Counted from the stretch's first letter, positions 12,686 through 26,021 are shown. The stretch is DNA of 64,000 nt from Denticeps clupeoides (GCF_900700375.1 NC_041708.1:4373313-4437312), one strand, 5' to 3'. A program made the numbers and translations. The notes: a model not told the origin generated them from the letters alone.

Positions 12686-15166
12686 ATGTCGGGGAGCGAC
12701 GAGGCGAGCGAGTCGGAGCAGCTGAACGCGAGTCTGTCCGTGTGGCTCGGCCTCGGCGGCGAGTCGCCCGACCGGGCCGAGGAGCTGAACGTGCCCGTGG
12801 ACCTCCACACAGCCTGCTCCATCGGCCAGCACGACGTGGTGGCCGAGTGCATTCGCAGGTAGGCATTGCTGGAGTTCCAGGATCGAACTAGTCTCTGTAT
12901 CAGAAACGCTCTTCGTACTGAATCCACCTAAATCCCTCCAGCCAATTACAGATTCAGCCTGTGCTGCTGTGTATCACAAGTGTCAATCACTTTCAAATAT
13001 TTTTTCCTCATTTGACCATACGTGTTGCAGTGGGCAGGTCGATCTTGACCAGAAGAACATGGGTGGTTGGACTCCCCTGATGTACGCGTGTTACATCGGC
13101 CATGACAACATTGTCGAGCTGCTGCTGGAGGCTGAGATCGGCGTCAATGCCACCACTCCCAAGGGACTGACGGCACTCATGCTGGCAGCCAGCTGTGGGA
13201 ACGAGAGCGTGGCCAAGTCACTGCTACGGGTGAGGGCTGCATTCAGTTTTCTACTGATGGGCCCTCGTGGCTCCAGGCAACCCGCCAGCCAAGCAGCGAT
13301 GAGGCTGGATAGGCGAGGATTAGGGAGAAACGTTCTCATATATTTTTCCAGCGGGGCGCGGAGCTGGAACGAAGGGACGTCCGGGGTTGGACTGCTCTGT
13401 TGCACAGCACGAGCACGGGACACCAGCAGATGGTCAGACTGCTGCTGGACCACAGTGCTGATGCTAACGTCAAGTAGGTTCGGTCACCTTCTCTTTCGTA
13501 TGTGCCCTAAACGTATCCTGTGACTTAACTTTTGTCCCCCTTCTAATCGCCTCTCAGGGAGCCGGGGTCAGGGTTCACCCCTTTAATGGAGGCAGCCATT
13601 GCTGGCCATGAGATAATTGTCCAGCACCTACTAGACCATGTGAGTCTAAACCCCAAATCTGTTCGAATTTGAAGTCTTCAGGCCTCGGGGTGATGCAGGT
13701 ATCGCAGCCGTCTGCATTCTGTCCGACAGGGAGTGCGGGTGGAGGAGAGAAACGCTAAAGGCGAGACAGCTCGTGTGCTGGCCATGCTGTATGGACACAC
13801 AAAAATTGCCAGCCTTATAGACAAGCACTCACTCCGAGCAAAAGCAGGTAACATGATCCTTCAATCCAGCTGTTACTGCAACAAAGCTGACTGTAGGAAT
13901 AATTTAATGGACGTGAAAGCTCTGCTTTGCTTGCAACCGTTTTTGGAAATAACTTGTATGTGGACCGTTTCAAGCATGTGAAGTGAATGTCAATGCGCTA
14001 AATGCAGCTGATATGTCTTCTTCAGCCAATGTTCTGCCTTTCTTGGCTAAATAACGTATTACTACAGACTATAAAATAGACAACTAGTCAGTTACTCTGG
14101 TGTTTTTTGTAATAAGAAACGGTCGACAACCTTCTGGTCTTTAGTTTAAATACATACATCGTTAATATACTACGCACATGAAAATATTAAGATTGGTCTG
14201 ACTAAATACTGATTGAAGGGTATTTACCTGCTTTTTCTCCTCAGGGCATCTGGAGGACTGGAGCTCATCAGAAGAGGACGCATCGCCACGGGCACGTTCA
14301 GGACGACCCAAACTCAGAGGGCCCAGCATCCATGATGGACCACAGGCCATTGCCCTGTTCAGAGTAGGCGGGGCAGGAGCTGGCAGACAGTGTGGTACGT
14401 TGTTCTGTCCCCGCCCTCACCAGGATTATTATAGTGACTATTATGAATAATATTAGTAACTTTTTTAAAATTATTAGTAACGATTTAATGAGAAATGCCC
14501 GTGACGTGATGAAAAACGATGATTTGACGTTACGTGGCGGGGTGTCCTGTGGTTTGCCAGAGGCCATATGCGCACCACCAGGCTACATGACATTCCGCGA
14601 GGTGTGGGAGCAGAGCGAGGACATCTGTAACCGTGACGTCACCTCCCCTATCAATGAGATGGATGGGCAGAGTAACAGTAGCCGAGGTAACATGTGCACA
14701 CACACACACACACCTACCCACTCAATTTTTGAATAATATACTTGACTTTAATTGATGCTTGACTCTTGGTTGATATATTCTGTGTGTGTAGATGATTTCT
14801 ATGATAATGACATGCCCACACTGCGAAGCAGCAGCAGCAGTAGCGAGTGTCTGCCCTGTCTGGTGGGACTCAGCAGAGAGGGTTCACTTGAGAGCAATGA
14901 GGTAACCATGGCAACCACGCACCATGGCTCGCAGGGTCTTCCACCAACAACCACCGAAGGAAAGGTCATTAGTGTAACTTTTTGAATCCTTGCAGGATTC
15001 TGATCAGGCCAAGAGGAGCTGCCCTCAACGCACAAACAAACCCCATCACTCCAAAGGCAGGAGTCGCCATAGCAACAGCCACACGTCACACCATAGCAAC
15101 TCAGGGACACACCCACCAGATTATCCCCCCTCCTACACAGGACCTAAGGCAAGTGTGTGTGCACTT

Positions 15167-15197
<31 letters not shown>

Positions 15198-17763
15198 AAT
15201 GGCTTTAATCCTTATAATGTTAATATTTATGTTTGTGTAGGACCTTAAGGAGTTTCTTGAACAGATTGGTTTCAGTAAGTACCTCTCCCTTCTGGAGGAG
15301 CAGGATATTGACCTAAGGATCTTTCTAACTCTGACAGAGAGCGATCTCAAGGAAGTGGGCATCACGTAAGTTTCTCTGAATTTACATGAACAGACACACA
15401 CATCTGCTTGGTTTCAATCACAAATATACAGTACTGTATAGTTTTAGTTTCCTTATTGTCATGAAACAATGACATGATGCGTGTAAAGAAAGTAACAATT
15501 CTCCTACTGTTCTCTGAGCGGCAACACAATAATGTTCTCCATCTTTACACGTTTGCTTGTATATCATTCATTTGTTCTGAAGTCAAATGAAATTATTGCA
15601 ACTTTCACTTTTTAATCATTATTATTTGTGTTACTCTTAGACATTCCCTTCCTGAACAATTTCACAGTACCTGTTGGAAAGTTGAATTAGTTACTGCATA
15701 GTACTGCCTCTCCCTTTAGGTTGTTTGGTCCAAAGCGCAAGATGACATCAGCTATTGCCCGTTGGCACAGCGGTGCCCGCCCACTCAGTGATGCTTTGGA
15801 ACAAGCCTACGCAGACCAACTGGAGGCCAAAATGCAGGAAATGGCCATTCAGCTTCAAAAGGTACAACCCCAGATGTGGCGATCACGATGCTCATACTGG
15901 GCTCCAAGAGGAACCAGTACAGAATCAAATAAACAAACCAAATAAAACCTGTTTTAAGAAATCAATGAGATCCTGAGTATTACATACAGTACCTGTCAAA
16001 AGTTTGGACACTCCTTTTTAATTCAATGGGTTTTTTTGTGTTGAACAAATCAGAATAGGCTTTTATATTTTAGATTCTTCAGAGTTGCCACCCTTTGCTT
16101 CGACAGCTTAGCACTGCTCAAAAATGTGCTTCTCTGGCAAATGCCAAACGTGTGCTGCACGGTGTTGGGCTGCAAGCACAACCCCCACCTGTGCCCTCAT
16201 GTAGTCACCTGCACATTTGTGGTGTGCTGGAGGTCATTTTGCAGGGCTCTGGCAGCAGTCCTGCTGCTGGGTTGTTGCCCTCCTACAGCAAACCTTGCAT
16301 TGACATGCCATCCTGGATGAGCTGCACTACCTGAGCCACTTGTCTGAAATTGATTGTCAATCAGTGTTGCTTCCTTAGTGGACAGTTTGATTTTACGGAA
16401 TTGGGGTTGACTTGGAGTTTCATTGTGTTTCTTAAGTGTTCCCTTTATTTTTTGAAGTGTAATTTTTAGCTTGCGTTTGAACTGTTTGAACATCTAGTGG
16501 AATTTCATTCCGCCACTTAGGAGCCAAGACAGGGAAGAGTCTAGATGAGTGCTTTCCTAGTACCTTGAGAGATGGTGGTACCAGTGGAGCAGTCCTGAAG
16601 AATTGGAGAGATTGAGGTGCCGAGTGACGAGAGATCTGAGGTAGGAGGATGCTGACCCTTCCTTGGCTCTGTAGGCAAGCTTCAGTATTTTAAATATAAT
16701 GTGGGCAGCTACAGGAAGCCAGTGGAGGGAATGTAGTAATAAAGTGGTGTTGGAGAATTTGGGAAGGTGTGTATTTACAGTGTAAAAAATAAAGAAAAAA
16801 CATTGAATGAGAAGGCATGTCCAAACTTTTGACTGGTGCTATAGTTTAGAGTGTTACTATCTGTATAATTAATAGTTGGTAAAGTGATGTCCTACCACAC
16901 CTCTAAGGCCTACCACACATTCAGATGTGCCCACATGCATCTCACTCACTTGCTAAACCGCAGAATTTACCGTCTCTATATAGACTGTAAGCTTCATTAT
17001 CACCATGCCGTAATCAATCAAACACCCGAGATGTGCACTGTGTGCAGCGCTGCATGGAGGTGGAGGCGCTGCAGGCCCAGGTGTCTCAGGAAAAGGAACT
17101 CCGCGCCGTGATGGAGGGGTGCCTGATGGATGAGAAGATGGAGCGTAGGACTATGTGGGCAGAGCTCCAGGAGAACTTCAGGAACGTGACTGAGCTCAAT
17201 GGAACACTGCACACGCTCCACACCTGCCACACCCAGCTTCGGGCACAGATACACAGCGCTGTGTTAGAGAAAGGTTTGTTTGTTTGTTTGTGTGTGTGTA
17301 TGTATAAACACTGCTTTGTCTCTGCCTTTTTTTAATAGGTTATACCTAATATATTATACTTTTTTCAGTATAATGGCATATTTTGTTATATAAAAAACAG
17401 TTTTCCCTGCTTTTGTCTTCTGTCTAGCTGATAGCTGCACTGAACACTTTTCAAAGATGGAATCGTGTGAAGAGGCTCTGGGTAAGAAAACAATATTTCA
17501 GGCGCAGAATGCTCATAATTGCCTCTTGAACAAATCATGAAATATGTATTGACTAATGCTTAAAGGGAACCAGAATTCTACTGCAGCTACATGTGCTATA
17601 ACTTTTCATGCTATGAGTATGAATGATATGTTAAAGTTATAAAGGTATATAGACATATTTTCCAGCACTATGTGTTGTGTTCACAGCTCTCACACTCCAG
17701 AAGATGTCCAAAAGTCTTGGCCGCCTTGGTGCAGAAAAGCCTCAAAGCTCGGAGGAGTCATAA
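12686..17763 (+). CDS. anks3: Ankyrin repeat and SAM domain protein 3
   Basis: Fourteen coding exons: 12686-12858, 13031-13229, 13352-13473, 13558-13639, 13730-13847, 14245-14394, 14561-14686, 14792-14901, 14996-15148, 15241-15365, 15720-15861, 17048-17273, 17428-17481 and 17687-17763; 1857 nt, 618 aa (human 656). Six ankyrin repeats fill residues ~34-230 (GGWTPLMYACYIGHD, GLTALMLAASCGNES, GWTALLHSTSTGHQQ, GFTPLMEAAIAGHE). A Ser-rich linker contains RDVTSPINEMD. The SAM domain starts near residue 412 (DLKEFLEQIGFSKYL ... TLFGPKRKMTSAIARW), then a coiled coil. Human ANKS3 is a polymerising scaffold linked to NEK8, ANKS6 and BICC1 in cilia and kidney. Exon 9 appears to use a GC donor (AAG|GCAAGT). 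Intron 11 holds a Tc1-like element and intron 10 a copy of an unnamed repeat. Confidence 0.95.
15445..15640 (+). repeat. unnamed interspersed repeat R, copy 1
   Basis: In anks3 intron 10. The shared core is GTTCTCTGAGCGGCAACACA followed by ATGTTCTCCATCT, then GCTTGTA and ATCATTCAT. The same ordered blocks occur at 28196-28420 and 48341-48575. No coding potential, A/B boxes or clear terminal repeats were found. Confidence 0.65.
15987..16839. mobile_element. Tc1/mariner-type element, old copy
   Basis: Ends CAGTACCTGTCAAAAGTTTGG and CCAAACTTTTGACTGGTGC as inverted repeats between TA dinucleotides, in anks3 intron 11. It is the most diverged of three relatives (others at 26704 and 38749). The interior has CCACCCTTTGCTTCGACAGC and other transposase relics on the minus strand, but no usable frame. 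A stretch from about 16500 to 16740 looks foreign to the family and may be a secondary insertion. Confidence 0.65.
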
Positions 17764-18173
17764 CAGCAGGTACCGTGCCATGAACGTCATAATTTTGCCA
17801 CATTATGGCCATATTTTAGGCACAACATTCTGGCAACAATTAAAATGGGCACAATTAGAAGCATTAAATAGCAATACTTTATCTTTGTAGCAATGTGACA
17901 TTGGAAAAGTAATTTTATTTGCCAGCGCAGAAAAAGGTTCTGGGGCATGCTGGCATTCCAATTTTTTCTATTTTTCTGCCATTTGTTTTCTATTCAAGTT
18001 TATGTGAGACATGTAATAACGCCCATCCCAAGCCTGATCCCAAGTACTGATCAACATACCCAGACATCCCAAACCTCAAAAACTCATTTATGGTTTTGCT
18101 AAGTACACCAATCAGGATGCTCTTAGTCTAGAACAGGTTACATGATCCACCCTTACAAAATATGGTAATGTAC

Positions 18174-18179
18174 AATAAA
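18174..18179 (+). terminator. candidate poly(A) signal of anks3
   Basis: AATAAA in TACAATAAAATG, 410 nt after the anks3 stop codon. No stronger signal lies nearer. Confidence 0.45.
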
Positions 18180-19720
18180 ATGTTCTTAATTACAAAATCA
18201 TATTTTCAGTTTAACGGTGTAAGAAATGATGCACGACCAGTGATTGATGTATGCATATTGCTGTGAAGCTGCAGAAAAAAAAAAAAAAAAAAAAAAAAAA
18301 AGACTTTTCTATTTATACGTCCTCCTAAGGCAAACTTTTACCTTCTTGTTTAACTTTACTCTCTTTGTACCGTTCCAGGGGCTGCAGTGTCCACTGACAA
18401 AGGGTGAGCTTCCCACCCTAAACGTGCATGCCTAATACAGGATCTGCCACAGGAACAGAAAGAACACAGGACAAGATGGAGGGAGTGTAATGTTCATGCA
18501 GGAATGAACAGAACAAAGGGGACTTTAGAGAGGAAAACGTGAAAGGCAGTAGAGACATAAGGCAGCCAGTGACAGAGTGGACTTCATCATGGGAATGCAG
18601 AGAGGACCAATCACACTGAGGGCCTAATAAGGACCAGAGCCAAAGAGCCTCACTGTCCAGCTGGATACAGTGAAACAGACGCTGAAGAACAGAACACATC
18701 ATTCTTACATATACATAAACACACGCACATTGTTTTATTTTTAACAGTAATAGTCAGACATCTTGAAATGAATTGTCTAAATAAAATAAAAAAACACTAA
18801 TCAACATTGTGAATCAATAAAATGATTTCTCTGAGGAACAATAAAAAAAAAAAAGATGAAATGAAAACGAGTCTGTGGAATCACTAACAAACCATCTGTT
18901 TGATGAATTAGGATCAGTTTATATTTATAAAAATGTCAATCCGTACAGACTATACGAGGCCTACTTCATTAATCTGGGTCGTCCATGTTTAGCCCTGGAA
19001 ACCTGCCTGTCTGGGTGTTGTCTTATGTCCCCAGCCCATCTTTTTCAGAGATGAGTGTTTAAAGTAGGCCAATGAGGGATGTAAAATAATGACTAAATGT
19101 TGTATTGTAATTTTAACATATTGGGAATAGAACCAGAAATCAGTATTTGACTCCATGTTTTGTTTAAAACTGAAAATGGGAATCTTGACCCGTAAAATGC
19201 CACTCCCAGCTTCTCATCAATGTCCTATAAACACATTTGTATGTGTACGTGTGTGAGTGTAAACTGTATCTTATACATCAACAGGAAAGATGCATGCATT
19301 TATAAAATCTGTGATGTGACATTTAACCACGTGCTCAGAGCACTAACATTCAAGTTGAAATTTCCCTTTAATGTACTTCAAAGGCCTTTAGCGCTGGTAC
19401 AATCAGTTAAAAAAGTCTTCATCCCATCAGAAGGCAGCACTGGTTTTTAAACTGTTGAACATGCTCAGAGCAGCTAACAGATACTGACAAAGTAAAACTT
19501 GTCACTTTACTACACATGTTTAAGTCAAAATCACTTATATACATGTATTTAAATAGGCCACTGCATTCACAACAGCGTTAAACACCTACACACACCAGTC
19601 CGCTGGTGCTGATTGGCTCGGGAGGTGATTGTGTCCAGCTGAGGGTGTAAGTGTTATTGTCCTTTAGCAGCAGGGTCGACCAGCCTGGACACACACTCGA
19701 GGTGTGTGTGTCTGCGTGTG
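18180..19720. other. anks3-wdr24 tail-to-tail interval
   Basis: No coding exon was recognised. It should contain the wdr24 3' UTR: a minus-strand AATAAA lies at 18739-18734, about 1 kb beyond the wdr24 stop. A 28-residue A run begins at 18273, and the segment 18379-18430 has a splice-acceptor-like CCGTTCCAG but no homologous frame. Confidence 0.45.
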
Positions 19721-22700
19721 TTACGTGTACTCACACAAGTGCCCACACCCAGTGGGGCAATGAGTGTTGTCTCTTAGCCAACTTCTCATGTGCTCCAGGT
19801 GCCCGCCATGCCCACAACCCTGGCACCACACGAACAGGCCCCGCACAACATGGTGGCACACTGCACACACACTTGCACACTGGTGACACCTGAGGAAAAG
19901 AGAAAGACGACGACTGAAGAAGAAGAAGAGTTTCCACTCCTCATGGATAACAAAATTCATTTAATCTGGATAAGAGTGCTGGCCAACATGGGACTAACGT
20001 GGCTCTTAAAAAAAATACTGCTGTGAAAACAATGGTTTCAGACAAAGGAACAAATTCCAACTGAAGGTTTAACAGAGAAAATGTGGTAATTTCCATCATT
20101 TTTCTCACTGATTGCTAAAGTGTATGTATGTACACAACAGACTGTATGTAGTGCTTCCTGTGCGTTAGGTTGTATATGCTGGCTGTAAGAGACACTGTGT
20201 GTCTCTTTGTATACTGTTATCTGTCTGTATCTCTCTGTATATGACCTGTGTCTAGTGTGATGGCAGAAGACGGGTGGTAACGTTTACTGTGTGGAAAAGA
20301 TGCCGGCTAGAGCTGTCACCTGTCGCATATCCACCCCCGGTTGTTGAGTGGCCGCTTGCAGTTGCTGCAGTTGATGTGCAGTGTGGTGGAGGTCTGGTTC
20401 AGGCAGCTGATTGCTGCGCACGTGCTTAGTTTAATCACCTCATTCGACACGTTCCACAACTCAAACCGCTGCAGCAGGTCAATGTATGACATGTACCAGT
20501 GTTCCTGCAACGCACACAGACGGACAGATCCGGACACAGCACCACCTGACTCATTTATGAATGCATGGAATAAGAGAAGTAACTTACCTGTGTGAGATCA
20601 TCAATCTCTTTGCGGATGCGCTCACCGAGAACGATTAGCACAGAAACGGCCATCTGCACGTCGCCTTGCTCAGCGTAGTAGCTCAGCATCTCCTTGACGA
20701 CTGGGCAGAAGAACGGTGGGGGCAAGTTTGGGGGGAAGAGCAGCTGGGAAACGGAGATGAGGCTGACCGACTCGGATGGCGTGAGACACACGCACACACT
20801 CTCGGCCTCGCTGCCACTCACGTGAGGAGACTCCGCCTTTTCCAGTGGCTCAGGAGCTGACGGGTGGTCCATGATTTCATGACGCAGCGGGAAAGCCTCC
20901 TGAGGCAGCGCATAGTCCTGTTCCTCTACTGGAATACATCATATAAAGCACAAACACATATACAGAAATATCCATTTTTTCTAGGACTTTAAATATAAAG
21001 ACAGGTGTGTATATACAACCCCAATTTCAATTAAGTTGGGACGTTGTGTAAAAACAGAATATAATGATTTGCAAATCTGTTTCCACCTATATTCAACTGA
21101 ACACACTACAAAGACAAGGTATCTAATGTTAAACGTTCACTCATCTTTACTCATTTTCAATTTGATATCTGCAACACGTTCCAAGATGTATCCAATTGAA
21201 TAAAGGTTGAAAAGGATTTGCAAATCATTGTATTCTGTTTTAATCAATGCTTTACACAATGCCCCAACTTCATGGAATTGGGTTTGTAGAGTAGCTTCTA
21301 ACTAAATTCCATGTAAACAAAAAAAAAAAACAAAAGTGAAGTGATTGTCACATGTGATACACAGCAGCACAGCACACAGTGCACACAGTGAAATTTGTCC
21401 TCTGCATTTAACCCATCACCCTGAGTGAGCAGTGGGCAGCCATGACCGGCGCCCGGGGAGCAGTGTGTGGGGACGGTGCTTTGCTCAGTGGCACCTCAGT
21501 GGCACCTTGGCGGATCGGGATTCGAACCGGCAACCTTCTGATTACGGGGCCGCTTCCTTAACCGCTAGGCCACCACTGCCCCATGTAAAGTTATCCCAAA
21601 CTTGCACACACACCAAGCCTCCATCTAACTCCCTAGCTTGCAAGATGAGAGGTGACTGACCTGTCTGGTTATCATGCTCCATGGAGTACAGGTCATCGTC
21701 ATCCAGCTCAGCATCACCAAACACATACTCAGCCTGTCCTTCACTGCCCTCTGTCTCTTCATTCTCTACTAGAAAAGGGAGCCAAGGAGTGTCTGATGAG
21801 TGCTGGAAAGCTGAGATGAAGAACACAATGTTTTCCACATGGCAGAGATTGGTTACCGTCATTGTTGTTGATGTTTGTCTCCAGGCTGTGAATATTGTCC
21901 TGTCTGTTTTCCTTGTTTCTCTCATTCAGGACAGAACTCAGCTCCTTCATACTGAAACTAAGAATCAGAAAAAGTAAATTTTCCCAATGGAAATTGCTTA
22001 CACACACACACACACACAAAAAAAAAAAGAGAAATATTCCGGCAAAAAATAGATAATAATTTTTAATATATAAATTATGAAAAACCAGTGTACAAATAAA
22101 AATATTTTCAAGAAAAAGGAGTATATTGCACCATGAATTATTGTGCTATTTTTTAAGTGAAATATAAAGACATGTTGGTATAACGTTATTGATTAAAACA
22201 GTTCAAATTACTGTGCACATTATTATGAGGTAAGTGACGGAGAGAGCGATTATAGAATCTGATACTCTTCTAAAATACAAAATTAATTGTATTTTATCTG
22301 AAGGACCCAACAGGCTAGGTTCCATGCGCACGCTGCACTTACTACACCCAGAGTGACCAGCGTATTACTGACAGATTAAAGGCTTGTTTCATTTAATTTA
22401 TTGGGTCTGCAGCATTTTTGTAGAAGTATTGTAGACTTTGTATTTAAGGATTACTAGTCATTTAAAAAGATATTTAAGGCCTTAGTTTTGGAACATCAAA
22501 TTTAAGACATTTTAAGGATCCGCAGAAACCCTGGTAATATGTGCAACTATTGCTGAATCATCTGAAAATGTCTGCAGATGACAACCATCAGTGTTGTGTT
22601 TAAAGTCAGATGTGCATAGGGTGAAGAGGAATGGTGATAAAACTGTCCGTTAAGGAGCTTCACAATCACCAGAGTAATCATGATTAAAACCAAAAATCAA

Positions 22701-25115
22701 GAACACATGTTAATACAGTCTGTTACTGTACTTGGTGCACTGCCCTACCAATGCTCATCATAGGCATATATGAGTAAGCATGCATACACACATCATCTAT
22801 TTTTTTTCTGTTTCAGGACCTTTTTTGGGTAGTGGAACCGTAATTGGAAAGTTGCAGGTTCAAATCCCGGGCCACCAAGGTGCCACTGAGCAAATTACCA
22901 GAGTAAAAGACCAGATGAGTTCTGATTAGCTGAATGAAGCGCTACCTGTTCATAAGAGGGAGGGTACCCAGCTTGCTGAAGTTGTGGTTGGCGGACGAGC
23001 TGCTGAGGTTGGCCGGCTCTGAGAACATTATCCTCAACATGGTCCAAGTAGTGGAGACCTAGACACACATACACACAGGCTTATACACACTCAGAGCATA
23101 AACATGAATGAAATCATTTAATAGCATCTGCTAGTTTAGTCTTTCTGGCATCCCTGAAATTTAATGAGGTAAAACATACTAACAATAGTAGTGGAAAGCA
23201 ACAGAATAAATTTCAGTATTGCAAAAATGCATTGTGTCAGAAAATCAAGCTCTCCAAATTAGCCACATCTTAATATGAAATTCATATCATAATAAATCCA
23301 TAAAGTAAAATAACTTTTAATGCAGTAATTTGTCTGACTATTTTATGTATAGTCAAACCTGTACACAACAGTTTTACACACAAATAACTGAAGGCATTAA
23401 AACCTTCATGTTTCACAAAATTTCATCAGTTCTCTAACCTGAGGGCGATTTAGCTGCTTTGCCACTTTGGCATTGTGATCACAGAGTTCAGCGAAGGGTT
23501 TGCCACTCAGTAGGTAGAGCTGGGCAGTCTGAACAAACCAGTCCATGAGGCCCGCGGCTCCGCCCCCTCCCGCCGGCGACTCAAACACATTGAGCACGCT
23601 GGACACCTGTGCAAACTGCTCGGTGACATCTGGCTTCTTAAAGAAGAAGATGGGGTGGCGCCGGTCGCCTGTGGGGTATGGCTTCCGGCCTGCCTCTCCG
23701 CCCACCAGACTCTCCTTGGCCGCAAAGGCCAGGTCACCTAACAACCCAAAGCACAGACCCTCAGGATTGGCTCGATCAATGGGCCGGCTGGCATCTTTGA
23801 AGGCGTGTTGGTAGAGCGTACTGTCCTTAGACCCAGACAGCAGAACCTGACAAACCAACATATAAATATTAACTAAACCATTTTAGCTATGTTGACATAC
23901 GTCACCTAGAAAAAACTAATGGTACTTACTATGTCTGTGTATTGGCAAGGCTGTCACGATACGATACGATACATACCACAATACTAGTATATCATGATAT
24001 ATTGTGATACTGTACATATTGCGATATTCTAAAGTTCACTGAAAGTGTAAAAAAAGAGCTGATATACAAGAAGATGCGCACAATCTGAATACATAACTCA
24101 GAACTGAATTCTGGACTAAATTTGTATAAAAAAATTTTTATATTTGACATACCTGTATCGATACAATATCACAACATAAAATAGCACAATATATTTCTGT
24201 ATCGATATTTTATAACTCCCCTAGTACTTACTGGCTGATCAGAATGATTAACTATGTGGCCATACCTGAGGGTCATGCTGGTGTCGCCACACAATGCCTG
24301 TGGTGACATCCTTGTGCTCTTCGAAAGTAGCAAACGGAATGTAGGGCCTTCGTATATCCCACACGTAGATGTTGTGGTCAACCATCATTGAACACGTTGC
24401 CAAATGCCACTTCCTCTCTGGCCTCCACTTCACCCGAGCAACCGAGGCAATCGTCTGCACGCAGTAGATCTCCTTCGCCCGGTTGGTGGTCATGTCCCAC
24501 ACCTTCACCATCTTATCACGGCCGCCGGTAGCCAACCAGCCCCTGCCGACGGGAACAAGAGCGGGTGAGAGAAAGAGAAAAGGCCGCCTAACAATTACGT
24601 TGTCCTGTACGAGCGACAGACCTGTCATCAGGGTGCCAGTCGCAGCAGAAGACCGGGCCGGTGTGTGCTGTGAACATGCGCTCGTATCGGTCGGGCCGCC
24701 GGATGTCCCACAACTGGACGTTGCCATTCTCAAACGACGCCGCAAAAGTGAAGTAGTCCTTCATGCTGAACTGCACATCGCGCACGCTCTCTGACTGCCC
24801 TATAGAGCGTCACACAGCACACACACAACCGACAGATATTACTCATTTGCCAGTACCTACAGTAATAATACTAACGCATCACAGGGCCAGGTATCAACAG
24901 TTCAAGTTGTGTAAAAATTTGTGTAAAGACAGACGTACGTTAAAATGTTCAGGGCGAAGGTAATTTGGCTGTGTGTGCGTGTACACAACTATGTAAAACA
25001 TTTTTTATGCTTTGAAGTGCTTAAATTCACATTTTAGACTCAGCAGAACCTTTGGTGTACGGTATATGCACACCTGGACTTTTTTTTTTTGGTGGATGAG
25101 AAGATGCTGACAAGC

Positions 25116-25150
<35 letters not shown>

Positions 25151-25707
25151 CTACCTGAAAAGGTGCTGACCGACTCCTTCTTCCGCAGGTCGAAGCACTT
25201 CATGAAACCATCCTGAGAGCCCGAGAGCAGTATGTGCACCTCGGTGGGGTGGAAGCACACCTTGTTGACGGTGCGTTTGTGCTCAGTGAACAGCTGCTCC
25301 TGCTTGTTCCGGCACGAGCGGCCCAGATTCCACGTCACGACGGCGCCATTGGTGGCTGCGGTTGCGAGGAGATTCTCGTCCATCTGATGCCACATGACAT
25401 CGGCGCAGCTGAAGTTGAGCGAGGGCTTGCGTCCAACGCGAAGGTTCAACCGCTCCACAAACCCGTCCTCCTCCAGGGTGTAGATCTTGAAGATATTCCG
25501 TCCGGCTACCACCACCTAAACAGGGCAACACAGCGTTGGCAGGTCCATGCTGATTTCGATGGCTGAGAACTTTTGAAGTGCACAGACCTGAGCGGCATCG
25601 CGGCACACACTAATGGCATTCGCTGGGGCATCGAGATGGCAGAACATGGTCTTCCCCGCCACGGACGCGCTGCCCAGTCCTGCGCTCACACGAGTCATTT
25701 TTTCCAT
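19721..25707 (-). CDS. wdr24: WD repeat protein 24 (GATOR2 subunit)
   Basis: Eleven coding exons: 25707-25588, 25515-25155, 24799-24622, 24542-24266, 23846-23439, 23058-22946, 21957-21857, 21768-21661, 20928-20588, 20504-20320 and 19889-19721. All are GT-AG with consistent phases; 2361 nt, 786 aa (human 790). The start MEKMTRV and [17 protein letters not shown] match human WDR24. Residues ~30-330 form the WD40 propeller ([52 protein letters not shown]). A helical middle holds HVSGSEAES and [20 protein letters not shown]. The C-terminus is the Cys/His-rich RING-type finger ([32 protein letters not shown]) required for GATOR2 activity toward GATOR1 and mTORC1 at the lysosome. It is divergent from the HhH gene. 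Four introns hold repeats. Confidence 0.97.
21016..21286. mobile_element. MITE with TA target duplication
   Basis: A 271-bp element in wdr24 intron 8. Its ends CAACCCCAATTTCAATTAAG and CTTCATGGAATTGGGTTTG are inverted repeats, and sub-terminal inner blocks (GATTTGCAAATC on both sides) are also inverted. TA flanks both ends, so a Tc1/mariner-type mechanism is likely. There is no coding capacity. This repeat type is common in fish genomes. Confidence 0.75.
21338..21583 (-). repeat. SINE family B, full copy, reverse
   Basis: Read on the minus strand it starts GGGCAGTGGTGGCCTAGCGG (A box), then GGTTGCCGGTTCGAATCCCG (B box). The body follows with CCACTGAGGTGCCACTGAGC and TGTGTGCTGTGCTGC, ending in ATCACTTC. 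The tRNA-derived head is better preserved than in family A. Partial relatives lie at 22836-22905, 50108-50275 and 63448-63560. Confidence 0.8.
22836..22905 (+). repeat. SINE family B, head fragment
   Basis: GGTAGTGGAACCGTAATTGG, GTTGCAGGTTCAAATCCCGG and CCACCAAGGTGCCACTGAGC match the family B head, in wdr24 intron 6. It is truncated soon after the B box. Confidence 0.6.
23949..24230. repeat. degenerate inverted-repeat element (CACGATACGATA type)
   Basis: The left end CTGTCACGATACGATACGAT and the right part TGTATCGATACAATATCACA / TGTATCGATATTTTAT look like decayed terminal inverted repeats around an AT-rich centre, in wdr24 intron 4. Class is uncertain, possibly a hAT-like MITE. Confidence 0.45.
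25119..25151. repeat. (TG)n microsatellite in wdr24 intron 2
   Basis: About 16 uninterrupted TG units end four bases before the donor boundary of wdr24 exon 2 (25155/25154). On the gene's strand the intron starts GTAGACAC and runs into (AC)n. Confidence 0.9.
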
Positions 25708-26021
25708 CACCTTCGGGAGCAAGACACAAACAGGCACAACTCACTCATGTGCATGTGGCACCGAGATCGGCACTTTCCATGGCACCGTCGGGCGTTGCCA
25801 CCCCACCGGTTCTTACCGTCTATTCCCGCCTCGCTCCGCAGGGAGAGAATCCCCCGCTACGGGGTTGACATGCTGGCGGCGAATACCGCACCTGCGTGCT
25901 GAACAGACGGAGATACACAGCGCACGAAAAGAAATCACTTATCCGGCAAAAAGTACGAGTTTACCGACTGAAGTAACTTTAAGAGCTCTGCAGCGTAGAG
26001 ACCTCGTGTTCCAAACCAGTC

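Noticed and set aside
18379-18435. Further anks3 exon after the stop at 17763
   Set aside because: An acceptor-like CCGTTCCAG exists, but the frame already ends in a natural C-terminus comparable in position to human ANKS3, and the downstream frame has no homology.
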